From: Metabacillus bambusae
GTDB lineage: Bacteria > Bacillota > Bacilli > Bacillales > Bacillaceae
Length of the DNA stretch: 64,000 nt
Reading direction: 5' to 3'
Assembly (NCBI RefSeq): GCF_017497975.1
Contig: NZ_JAGDEL010000030.1
Location: 1-64,000 of the forward strand
The position numbers were made by a program, and so were the translations under genes. The number at the start of each line of letters is the position of its first letter. Position 1 is the first letter of the stretch. Below are positions 16,638-25,500 of this stretch, piece after piece. Under the pieces are notes generated by a model that was given only the letters and a program-made list of their open reading frames with translations, was not told the origin of the DNA and did not search any database.

Positions 16638-17042
16638 ATGCGTGGAAAAGAATTAATAGATTACCTGACAACTGAAGGATTCAATGTTTATCCTGATGCC
16701 AATTTCATGCCTGATGTAGAAGAGAGCCAATTGCCGGCTCTTTTTGTTTTTGGTACTGGTGGAAGTGAATCAGATTCTGATTTACCTATTGAGTATCCGA
16801 CATTCCAGATCATTATTAAGGGTAAAAGTTACAAAAATGATATACAGCAGATGGATCTTACTGAAAAACTTACAAAGGATTTAATCAAACTTCTTGATGA
16901 TCGAGGTCATTACACTGTAGGAAGTAATTTTATTTATCTTAGTAAATCTATGCAGAGTAATCCCATCCCTATCGGATTAGATATACACGACAGACCTACA
17001 TTTTCAACGAATTTTAGATTTAAATTACAACCAAACATTTAA
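16638..17042 (+). CDS. Tail terminator protein (YqbJ-like)
   Basis: 134 residues from ATG 16638; TAGGTGA upstream serves as ribosome binding site, so the overlapping in-frame GTG at 16629 is rejected. 'LPALFVFGTGGSESDSDLPIEYPTFQIIIKGKSY' has the alpha/beta pattern of tail terminator proteins, which cap the tail tube. Gene order supports it. Confidence 0.7.
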   Translation: MRGKELIDYLTTEGFNVYPDANFMPDVEESQLPALFVFGTGGSESDSDLPIEYPTFQIIIKGKSYKNDIQQMDLTEKLTKDLIKLLDDRGHYTVGSNFIYLSKSMQSNPIPIGLDIHDRPTFSTNFRFKLQPNI

Positions 17043-17059
17043 TAGAAAGGATGATACGC

Positions 17060-17593
17060 ATGCCAGTAATCGATGTTCCTATCGGACCTGCTAAAGTTGA
17101 ATATGGAGAATCATCACCTACAATATTTGATATCACAAAAGGTGGTATTCAATTTCAGGTAAATACAACGAAGCAAGATGTAACTGTAGATCAATTTGGG
17201 GATACACCAGTTAAATCAATCATAAAAGGTCGTACATGCCAAGCTATAGTTCCATTTGCGCTTAAAGATTTAAAAAAACTAAGTTCAGTTACTCCTAATA
17301 GCAAGTATGGTGAGGATGTTACAAATCCAGAGGCAGTTAAGAAACGTTTAGATGTATATGCTCAGGCAGGATACGACTTACTTAAAGAAGCAAAAAAAAT
17401 GGTGATTAAACCTACTTCACCTGGAACAACTGCAAATGATTATATTACAATTCCAACTGCAGGAGCAATGGCCGATGTTCAGTGGACGTTTAATACAGAA
17501 AATGAACGTGTATGTAATATTACATTTGTCGGATATCCAGATGATACAGGTTTATTGTATTTCTTAGGTGATGAGTCAGTTGTAATTGCATAA
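17060..17593 (+). CDS. Major tail tube protein
   Basis: 177 residues from ATG 17060 (AAAGGATGA upstream). Beta-rich with 'IFDITKGGIQFQVNTTKQDVT', 'PVKSIIKGRTCQAIVPFALKD' and 'NERVCNITFVGYPDDTG', typical of siphovirus tail tube proteins. It lies directly upstream of the tail assembly chaperone pair. A weak terminator follows, suiting a highly expressed gene. Confidence 0.8.
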   Translation: MPVIDVPIGPAKVEYGESSPTIFDITKGGIQFQVNTTKQDVTVDQFGDTPVKSIIKGRTCQAIVPFALKDLKKLSSVTPNSKYGEDVTNPEAVKKRLDVYAQAGYDLLKEAKKMVIKPTSPGTTANDYITIPTAGAMADVQWTFNTENERVCNITFVGYPDDTGLLYFLGDESVVIA

Positions 17594-17603
17594 CTACATT
17601 GGG

Positions 17604-17626
17604 GAGGGCTTAATGCTCTCTTTTTT
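17604..17626 (+). terminator. Weak terminator after the tail tube gene
   Basis: GAGGGC and GCTCTC pair (one G-T) around TTAAT, followed by TTTTTT. Likely an attenuator lowering expression of the chaperone genes. Confidence 0.6.
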
Positions 17627-17641
17627 ATTGGAGGTTTTTAC

Positions 17642-18019
17642 ATGATTAAGAAGTTAAAAGAATCATTACTTGGTGAAAACACTATGTATCTAGGCGAGAA
17701 GAGAGTTGAAATTAAAAAACTTACTCCTAATCTTTGGAGGCAACTCTTTGAAACTATTGATAAATTGCCTGGTCTTATTGTGCAAGTTTTACTTGCTCCG
17801 AAAGAAGAATTTTATTCTTATATGGTTTCGGTTTGTCAGATAGCTATGGATGAATTTATAGAAATTGTCTCTTTGTTAACTGGACTGGAAAAGGAATACA
17901 TTGATGACAAAGTTGGCTTAGACGAAATTATTACTTTTTTGATTCGAATAATTAAAAGGAACAACCTAGGTGAAGTAGCAAAAAACCTCAAAAGCCTTCT
18001 ATCCAAAAAAGATCGGTAG
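17642..18019 (+). CDS. Tail assembly chaperone, upstream (gpG-like) part
   Basis: 125 residues behind GGAGGT. Small, helical and placed between tube and tape measure genes, where siphoviruses keep the gpG chaperone. The reading frame ends in a TAG just after CCAAAAAAG (18003-18011), where a -1 shift fuses it to the next frame. The product coats the tape measure protein before tube assembly. Confidence 0.8.
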   Translation: MIKKLKESLLGENTMYLGEKRVEIKKLTPNLWRQLFETIDKLPGLIVQVLLAPKEEFYSYMVSVCQIAMDEFIEIVSLLTGLEKEYIDDKVGLDEIITFLIRIIKRNNLGEVAKNLKSLLSKKDR

Positions 18020-18342
18020 AGGGCGATTTTATTTCTTCAGAAGATTTTTTAATCCAAGCCTCATTAATATTGGATGTATCTCAAGTAACGATTGAAAATG
18101 AGTTTTACATGACGGATATTCCTAAGCTACTTGAAGCTAAGGCAAAAGAACGTAATGAAAAGATATTTAAACAAATAATGGTCTTGTTAGCCACAAATAA
18201 CCGTTCCTTAAATGAAGAGAAATACGAAGAGTTCATGAAAAATATTACTAAGCAATTGGATATTAATCCAGTTGATCAATTTGATCGAGAAAAATTTGAA
18301 CACCTTAGATTCTTAACAAATTCTGGTGCTAACAAGTTATAG
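18010..18342 (+). CDS. Tail assembly chaperone, frameshifted (gpT-like) part
   Basis: In the -1 frame relative to the upstream gene. Slippage on the run of six A (18005-18010) gives '...LLSKK' joined to 'RSVEGDFISSEDFLIQAS...' and then 'LLEAKAKERNEKIF'. The frame has no ribosome binding site of its own, so fusion synthesis is the likely route; a lone start is improbable. This gpG/gpGT arrangement is near universal in long-tailed phages. Predicted fusion about 233 residues. Confidence 0.8.
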   Translation, partial: RSVEGDFISSEDFLIQASLILDVSQVTIENEFYMTDIPKLLEAKAKERNEKIFKQIMVLLATNNRSLNEEKYEEFMKNITKQLDINPVDQFDREKFEHLRFLTNSGANKL

Positions 18343-18358
18343 GAGGGAGGTTTACTAA

Positions 18359-21121
18359 TTGCAGGATTTAGGAGCATTAAGAGCACGTCTGTTACTTGAA
18401 GCTAATAACTTCAAACAAGGTATGCAGCAAGCGAGAGAAGAAATGAAGAACACTGGTTTTTCAGCTAGACAAGCTAGTAATGATTTGCAACTTATTCAAA
18501 ACGCATCTTTAGCAGTGGGTGCTGCAGTAGCAGCAGGAATTGGATCAAGTGTAAAAGTTGCTGTAGACTTTGAAGCTCAAATGAGCCGTGTTAAGGCTAT
18601 ATCTGGTGCAACTGATGAAGAATTTAAGAAATTAGAAGCTTCTGCACTTGAATTAGGTGCATCAACTTCAAAATCAGCTAGCGAAGTAGCGATAGCATTT
18701 GAAGATATGGCTGCAAAAGGTTTCAATGCAAATGAAATTATGGCTGCTATGCCTGGGGTTATCGCTGCTGCTGAAGCATCAGGAAGTGATTTAGCATTAA
18801 CTGCTGACGTTGTTTCTTCAGCTCTAAATGGATTTCAATTAGAAGCTTCAGAAGCATCAAGAATCGCTGATATTCTTGCTAAGACTGCTAATATTTCTGC
18901 AGCAAGCATGGATGATATGGGCTATGCATTTAAATATGTATCTCCTGTTGCGAATACATTAGGGATTAGTATAGAGGAAGTTTCAGCTGCAATTGGAATA
19001 ATGACTAACGCAGGTATCGATGGTAGTAGTGCTGGTACTGCTCTAAGGGCTGCGTTACTCGCACTTAACAATCCAGCAAATGAACAAGAAGAGATAATGA
19101 AAAAACTTGGGTTTTCAATGCGAGATAGGAATGGTGAAGCGAAAGATCTTTCAGAAATCTTTGCAGATTTAACCGAAGTTACAAAAGATATGACAGATGC
19201 CGAAAAAGTGGCAACCATAGCAAAACTTGTTGGGACTGAAGCTTCATCAGGAATGATTGCTGTAATGGAAGGTGGAGTCGATCAACTTAACGAATTCACT
19301 GACGCACTTGAAAATTCATCTGGTGCATCAAAAGATGCAGCCGACATTATGAAGGATAATCTGAAAGGTGCATTTCAAGAATTCCAAGGTGCTTTAGAAA
19401 CACTTGGAATTCAGGTAGGTAATGAGTTTTTACCTATGTTTAAGGAGATTATTCAAACGGGTACAGATGTTGTCGAAATGATTGGAGAATTAGATCCAAC
19501 AACAGTTAAAGCTGGACTGGCCTTCGCTGGAACAGCTGCAGGTATTGGTTTGACAGTCACGAGTATTGGTAAATTAATTGTTGCTCTTAGAACCTTAAGT
19601 TTATCTATGGGTCCGGCTGGTTGGTTAATAACCGGTTTATCTTTAATTGGTGGTTTAGTTGCTGGAGCCAATATTGCTTACAGTGATATGAATGAAGTTA
19701 CCCTCGAACATGTTGATGCAGCACAAAAAGAAATTGATTCTCTTAGTACAATGACAGCTAGATATGATGAACTGAAAGGAAAGTTAAATCTCACCACTGA
19801 TGAACTTGGTAGATTTTTAGATATAAATGATGAAATAACACGTACATCTGATCCTAAAGTCATTGAAAAGCTTAAAGATGAACAGATAAAACTCAAAAAG
19901 GAATCTGGTCTCACAAACGCTGAATTTGAAGAATTTTTAGGATTGAACGATAAAATAATTGAAAAAGTTCCTGAATCAAATGTTGTTCTTTCTGAACAAG
20001 GTAATATTATGTTAGCGAATTCCGAGGCTGCAAAGAAATTAACTGAGGAAAAAGCTAAGCAATTACGGATTGATTTAGAAACTGAACAAGCTAACTTAGA
20101 ATCTACACTAAATGAAAATATAAAAGAGCGAAAAAGTCTTTTAGAGGATATAAATGGGTTAGCCGAAAAACGTAATACTACAGAAAAAGAACTAGAGGCT
20201 CAAACTAGGGTTGTGGGTGAACTAGAATCTGAATTGCAAACTGCTAAAGCAAGTGGTGATGATGAAGCTATTTATAAAGCAGAAGTTATTATAGGTAGAG
20301 AACATATCAAGCTTCAAGAGCTAAGAGAACAACATGCTGCTAACATGGATAACATTAAGGCAAAAAATGAAGAATTAACAAAAGTAGATCAACAAATAGG
20401 TAAATTAGACAAAGTAAAGAACTCTCTAATTGCTTTAGAGTTACAACAAGTCGGCATCAATGCAAAAAAAGGACAAGAAATCCAACAAATCGATGCAGCT
20501 ATTTCTAAACTGGAAGCAGAAAAGAAAAAGCTTCAAGAAAAGGTACCTGTTAGTCAGAGAAACACTCAGGAATACAAAAATGCTGTAGCAGCGATTGATA
20601 GTCAAATTTCTAATCTAAGCACTGTAAAATCACGTGTTCAAGAAATCACAGGAGAAGCTAGTACAATGAATAGCGTTCTAGGAGTGAATATACAAAAACA
20701 AGTAAACATTACTACCACGAACCGTACGCGTCAAATTATCGAAAGAGGTTATGAATCAGCAACTGGTCCAAGAGAAATGCGTCATAGTGGTGGGACGTTA
20801 CCAAAATTACACGTAGGTGGTGTACCAGATTGGCTAACTAATGTCCCAAATCACAATGAAATTGACGTTCGTTTATTGCGTAATGAGATGGTTCTTACCG
20901 AGACGCAACAGGCTAATTTATTTAAGATGATCGATGAAGGGTCTTTTGATAAATCTGGTAATTCAAAAGCTGAGTCAACTAAATCATCAGGTCTTAATCT
21001 TGGACCACTTGTCTTTCAGACCTTTTTAAATAGACGTTTAGTTGCTGAAGAAATCGTAGATGACATAACTGATTTGCAAGCTCGTAAAGATAAAGTAGAA
21101 AATATGTTTGGAGGTGGGTAA
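18359..21121 (+). CDS. Tape measure protein
   Basis: 920 residues from TTG 18359 behind GGAGGGAGG. N-terminal 'FEAQMSRVKAISGATDEEFKKLE', the TP901-type tape measure pattern; a hydrophobic region (about 385-440, AGLAFAGTAAGIG ... LITGLSLIGGLVAGANIA); long coiled coils (about 440-770); C-terminal 'IDVRLLRNEMVLTETQQANLF'. It sets tail length; 920 residues predicts a tail of roughly 130-140 nm by the usual 0.15 nm per residue rule. Confidence 0.9.
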   Translation: MQDLGALRARLLLEANNFKQGMQQAREEMKNTGFSARQASNDLQLIQNASLAVGAAVAAGIGSSVKVAVDFEAQMSRVKAISGATDEEFKKLEASALELGASTSKSASEVAIAFEDMAAKGFNANEIMAAMPGVIAAAEASGSDLALTADVVSSALNGFQLEASEASRIADILAKTANISAASMDDMGYAFKYVSPVANTLGISIEEVSAAIGIMTNAGIDGSSAGTALRAALLALNNPANEQEEIMKKLGFSMRDRNGEAKDLSEIFADLTEVTKDMTDAEKVATIAKLVGTEASSGMIAVMEGGVDQLNEFTDALENSSGASKDAADIMKDNLKGAFQEFQGALETLGIQVGNEFLPMFKEIIQTGTDVVEMIGELDPTTVKAGLAFAGTAAGIGLTVTSIGKLIVALRTLSLSMGPAGWLITGLSLIGGLVAGANIAYSDMNEVTLEHVDAAQKEIDSLSTMTARYDELKGKLNLTTDELGRFLDINDEITRTSDPKVIEKLKDEQIKLKKESGLTNAEFEEFLGLNDKIIEKVPESNVVLSEQGNIMLANSEAAKKLTEEKAKQLRIDLETEQANLESTLNENIKERKSLLEDINGLAEKRNTTEKELEAQTRVVGELESELQTAKASGDDEAIYKAEVIIGREHIKLQELREQHAANMDNIKAKNEELTKVDQQIGKLDKVKNSLIALELQQVGINAKKGQEIQQIDAAISKLEAEKKKLQEKVPVSQRNTQEYKNAVAAIDSQISNLSTVKSRVQEITGEASTMNSVLGVNIQKQVNITTTNRTRQIIERGYESATGPREMRHSGGTLPKLHVGGVPDWLTNVPNHNEIDVRLLRNEMVLTETQQANLFKMIDEGSFDKSGNSKAESTKSSGLNLGPLVFQTFLNRRLVAEEIVDDITDLQARKDKVENMFGGG

Positions 21122-22555
21122 ATGTTTTACTTTAAAGGAAAATGGAGCAATGAATATCCTATTATTGTTAATCGAATTATACGTGGAATTTTATCTCCCA
21201 TCTCCAGAGACTTTTTAGAAATACCTGCTCGACCAGGTGCTTTCCTTCAAAATACTAAAAGAGGTCTGAACGCTTTTAAAGTCGAAATTACAATTCATCA
21301 TGAAGATGTTGAAGAATATAACACTTTAATTCGTGATCTTGCGGGTTGGCTTTTTAGTAAAAAAGCAGAAGAATTTATCATTGCTAAAGATCCCAGCATA
21401 AAATATTATGCTGTCTTAGAAGGTAGTACTGATCTTAATGAGATAGTTACTTTAGGAGAAGGGGTACTTACCTTTGTATGTCCCAATCCAGATGGACAAG
21501 GTCCACTTAAAGGAATAACTATTAATGATACCAGCGATCCTTCTATTGATGGGATAATTGCGAATAACGGTACAGCCGAAACTTTCCCAAAATTCATTGC
21601 TGAGATTACTCAACTAACAACCTCTTTATCTATTGTAAGTTCTGAATATCACGTTACATTAGGTTCACCTGATAACGTAGATAGCACTCCTGTACCTCCA
21701 AGGGAAAGAGTATTCAACGAAACGATGAGCTCAACAACTGGGTGGACAAATGGTTCTAGTGTGGATGAAGGAACTGTTGGAGGAACATTTACTACAGATG
21801 GCCAGAACTTTATTCCAAATGGTTTTGGTACCGGAAATTCATGGCATGGTCCAGCTGCAAAGAAATCTTTAACTACTCCTGTTCAAGATTTCATGGTTGA
21901 AGCTGTTATGGATAATGATAACAGTCCCGTTGCTTCGCTTGGCAGAGTGGAGCTTTATTTATTGGATGAAAATAGTCAGGTTATTGGTGTAATGGGTGTT
22001 AAGGATTCTTGGAAAAACGAAAAGACTAATACTGTATATTTTCGTGCAGGTTCATTAAATAACGGCACATACATTCTAAATGGCTATGGAAGTAAGAAGA
22101 CAAATTACAATGATTTTTATGGTTACTTACGAATTGAAAGAGTAGGTACCTTGTGGACAGTTTATGTTGCAAGAATCGATGCTAACGGAAATCATTTTGT
22201 AGAGTGGTCTAAAAGTTTTAGAGACTCTAAAAATTTTTACACTGCTCGACTTGCTCAAATTCAGGTTCATTTTGGTCAATATCAAACCTATACCCCTACA
22301 ACATTAAGAGTAAGGGATATAAATGGATACAAGATTAATGATCTTTCATCAACTCAAATTCCTTATATAGGGCAACCAGGAGACATTTTTGAGATTGATC
22401 ATATTGTGAAAAAAGTAAGAAAAAATGGTGAACTGTTTAGCGATATCGATTTGTCGAGTCGCTTTTTTGCATTAAAGAATGGTAATAACGCATTAGAAGT
22501 ATATCCAAAAAATGTAGCAATTGTATCTGCAGAGTATAGGGAGAGGTACTTATGA
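21122..22555 (+). CDS. Distal tail protein (Dit) with extra C-terminal domain
   Basis: 477 residues, start directly after the tape measure stop. Residues 1-130 are a Sipho_tail/Dit N-domain ('ILSPISRDFLEIPARPGAFLQ'). Residues about 195-415 look like an inserted concanavalin/carbohydrate-binding jelly roll ('DFMVEAVMDND ... VELYLLDENSQVIGVMGV'), followed by a return to the Dit C-domain ('NGNNALEVYP'). Such 'evolved' Dits help bind cell-wall sugars. Overlaps the next gene by 4 bases. Confidence 0.8.
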   Translation: MFYFKGKWSNEYPIIVNRIIRGILSPISRDFLEIPARPGAFLQNTKRGLNAFKVEITIHHEDVEEYNTLIRDLAGWLFSKKAEEFIIAKDPSIKYYAVLEGSTDLNEIVTLGEGVLTFVCPNPDGQGPLKGITINDTSDPSIDGIIANNGTAETFPKFIAEITQLTTSLSIVSSEYHVTLGSPDNVDSTPVPPRERVFNETMSSTTGWTNGSSVDEGTVGGTFTTDGQNFIPNGFGTGNSWHGPAAKKSLTTPVQDFMVEAVMDNDNSPVASLGRVELYLLDENSQVIGVMGVKDSWKNEKTNTVYFRAGSLNNGTYILNGYGSKKTNYNDFYGYLRIERVGTLWTVYVARIDANGNHFVEWSKSFRDSKNFYTARLAQIQVHFGQYQTYTPTTLRVRDINGYKINDLSSTQIPYIGQPGDIFEIDHIVKKVRKNGELFSDIDLSSRFFALKNGNNALEVYPKNVAIVSAEYRERYL

Positions 22556-25500
22556 TTCTTGTACTTTCGAAAGAAGAAACATTTTTATGTGTATTAGAGA
22601 ACGATAACTCAGATGCATGTCCATATAAAGATGATATCCATCATGAGAAATTAAATGATAGTTATTCAACCTATCCCTTTTCAGTTCCACTTTATCATGA
22701 TGATGCCAAGTTTCTAGTAAGAGAAAATAAAGTGGTCATACAAGATCTTGATGGTAATTCTCTTATGTTCACCATCAAAGATACGGAAATCGATACCAAC
22801 TCAAACCTGAAACATGTTCAGACATTGAATTCTGGTCTGGAACTATTAGGTAAACGCATCATGCCCCAAACGATTCAAGCCACTGATGTTAATGACATCT
22901 TGGATAGATACCTTGATGGAACGAGATGGAAAAGGGGTAGAACGGATTGGGCTGGTACACGAACAGTTGTGATTGAACAAGTACAAACAGCTGTTAAGTC
23001 AATCCATGACCTAAGAAGCCTTTTTGATTTAGAACTCCAATATCGAGTTGAATTAAAGAACGGTAAGATTTCTGACCGTTATGTTGATTTAGTTGAACGG
23101 ATTGGGAATTTCACAGGAAAAAGAATTGAAAATGCAAAAGATCTAATAGAAGTCCGCATAAAAGAACATAGCAACGATCTCTACACTGCATTAGTTGGTG
23201 TTGGCCCACAACAAGATGATGGAACACCAATGACTTTTGCTGATGTTGAGTGGTCTATCGCAAATGGTGATCCACTTGATAAACCTCTAGGGCAAGCATG
23301 GCTAGGAGATCCAGACGCACTTGAAAAGTGGGGCATAGAGGGCGTGCATATTACTGGAGAGTATGTGTACAGTGGTAGCTCTGATATTACCCCTATTAAA
23401 CTTCTAGAATTAACTTATGAGCAATTAAAGAAAAGCATTGAGCCTGTCGAGACGTTTGAGATTAAATTTGCTGATCTTGAAAATGTCATCGCTGGTGATG
23501 GAGAAGATTATAGTCATGAGAAGGTAAGAATGGGGGATACAATTACTGTCTACCATTATGGGATTGATGATAGTACGGCTATTCAGGCGAGAGTAATTGA
23601 GCTGAAAAGGAGTAAATCGAATCCATTAGCTGGGGAGATGATCTTAGGTGATTATAAACGAATTGCCTTAAAAAAATCTCCTATAATAGAATCAATTCAA
23701 AAAAGGCTACTTAACTATGAAACTGTTTTAGGTGCTCAAAAGAAAGCTGACAATGCTAAGGTCATTGCCATAGATACTGCTTCCTTGGATGCAACCAGTA
23801 AAGCAAATGCAGCACAGCAAGCTGCTGAGGAATATGCATTTGCAAAAGCTGAAGCTGAGCGAATAAAAGCTGAAGCATATGCAGACGGCATTGTATCTGC
23901 AGAAGAACAAGCAAGGATTAATGATGCTAATGAAAAACTAGCTGTTGCTAAAAGTCATGCTGAGCAAAAAGCTGCAGATGCACAAGGTGCGGCTGAATTA
24001 TACACACGACAGCAACTTACTAACTATGTAAGTGCTATTACGTATAACCAAGAAATAAGTGATATCCAAAGTCAAATTGATGGGAATATTACATCTTGGT
24101 TTTATAATTATGAACCTACTTTATCAAATGAGCCTGTTTCATTGTGGACTACAAATGAAATAAAAAATAACCATTTAGGCGATCTTTTTTATAATACGTC
24201 AAACGGTTATTCTTACAGATTTTCTCTTGAAAATGGTGTATATACGTGGATTCTCCTTAAAGATTCAGACGTACAGAAGGCTCTTGCGGATGCAGCTAAA
24301 GCACAGGATACAGCTGACTCAAAAAGACGTACTTTTGTAAATCAACCTGTGTCACCTTATGATGTTGGAGATCTGTGGGTGCAAGGTACAAATGGGGAAA
24401 TCATGAAATGTCAAACTGCAAAAGCGCAGGGGCAAACATTTAGTTCAGCTAATTGGATAAAGGCGAGTAAGTATACTGACGATTCAAGAGCAGTCCAAGC
24501 AGAAGAAAATGCGATTGCATATACAAATACTCAAGTATCACAATTGGACGAAGAAATTACACATCAACTAACGTTAATTGAACAGAATGCAAGTGACATC
24601 TTGTTGAGAGCAGAAAAGACAGTTGTTGAGGGAATTGATAGTAGGTTAACCAGTGCTGTAGCTTCTATTCAAACTAATGCAGAACAAATATCTCTCCGTG
24701 TTACAAAAACTGAATTTGATAATCTGCAAATTGGTGGAAGAAACTTAATCAGAAAAAGTAGAATTGATGTAGAAGGAACTCCTATGACAACTGATGGAGA
24801 ATATGCATTTTATAAACCTCTAGCAAGTGGTAATTGGAGAATCAGTGAATTCACACAAAGGGAAAAAGGAATATATTCTCTAAGCTTTTGGGCTAAGGTT
24901 GCAACTGCAGGAACAATAATGGTTGATATTTGTGATGGTTACAATACAGATTTTAACCTTACTACTGAATGGCAGTATTTTAAGATGGAAAACAAAAATG
25001 TCACAAGTGGGTATTTGGGTGCAACTTATTATGGGTTTATAGATTTCTTTGCAAAAACAAATGTTGGAACTCTCTACCTTAAAGAGGTCAAACTAGAAAA
25101 TGGTACTAAATGTACTGGATTTTCACCTGCACCTGAAGATATTGATTCTGATATTTCAGGTCTTGACGGAAGAATAACTACTGCTGAAAGTTCTATAACC
25201 TCCAATGCCGAACAAATTCAGCTTAGAGTTACAAAATCAACCTACGACACGGATATTAATAATTCAGGTGGACTTAAAGCTAGAATGTCTTCAGCGGAAA
25301 GTTCTATAACTCAAAATGCTAACAACATCAATCTTAAAGTTAGTAAGGATGGAGTTATTTCATCTATTAATCAAACTGCTGAAACTATTAAAATAGCAGC
25401 AAGTAAAATAGACATTAATGGTGCAGTTACTTTCAGTAGTTTTGATTCAACGACCAAGGGTGTTTTATCAAATGCTGATGCAAGTATAATCAATGCGAAT

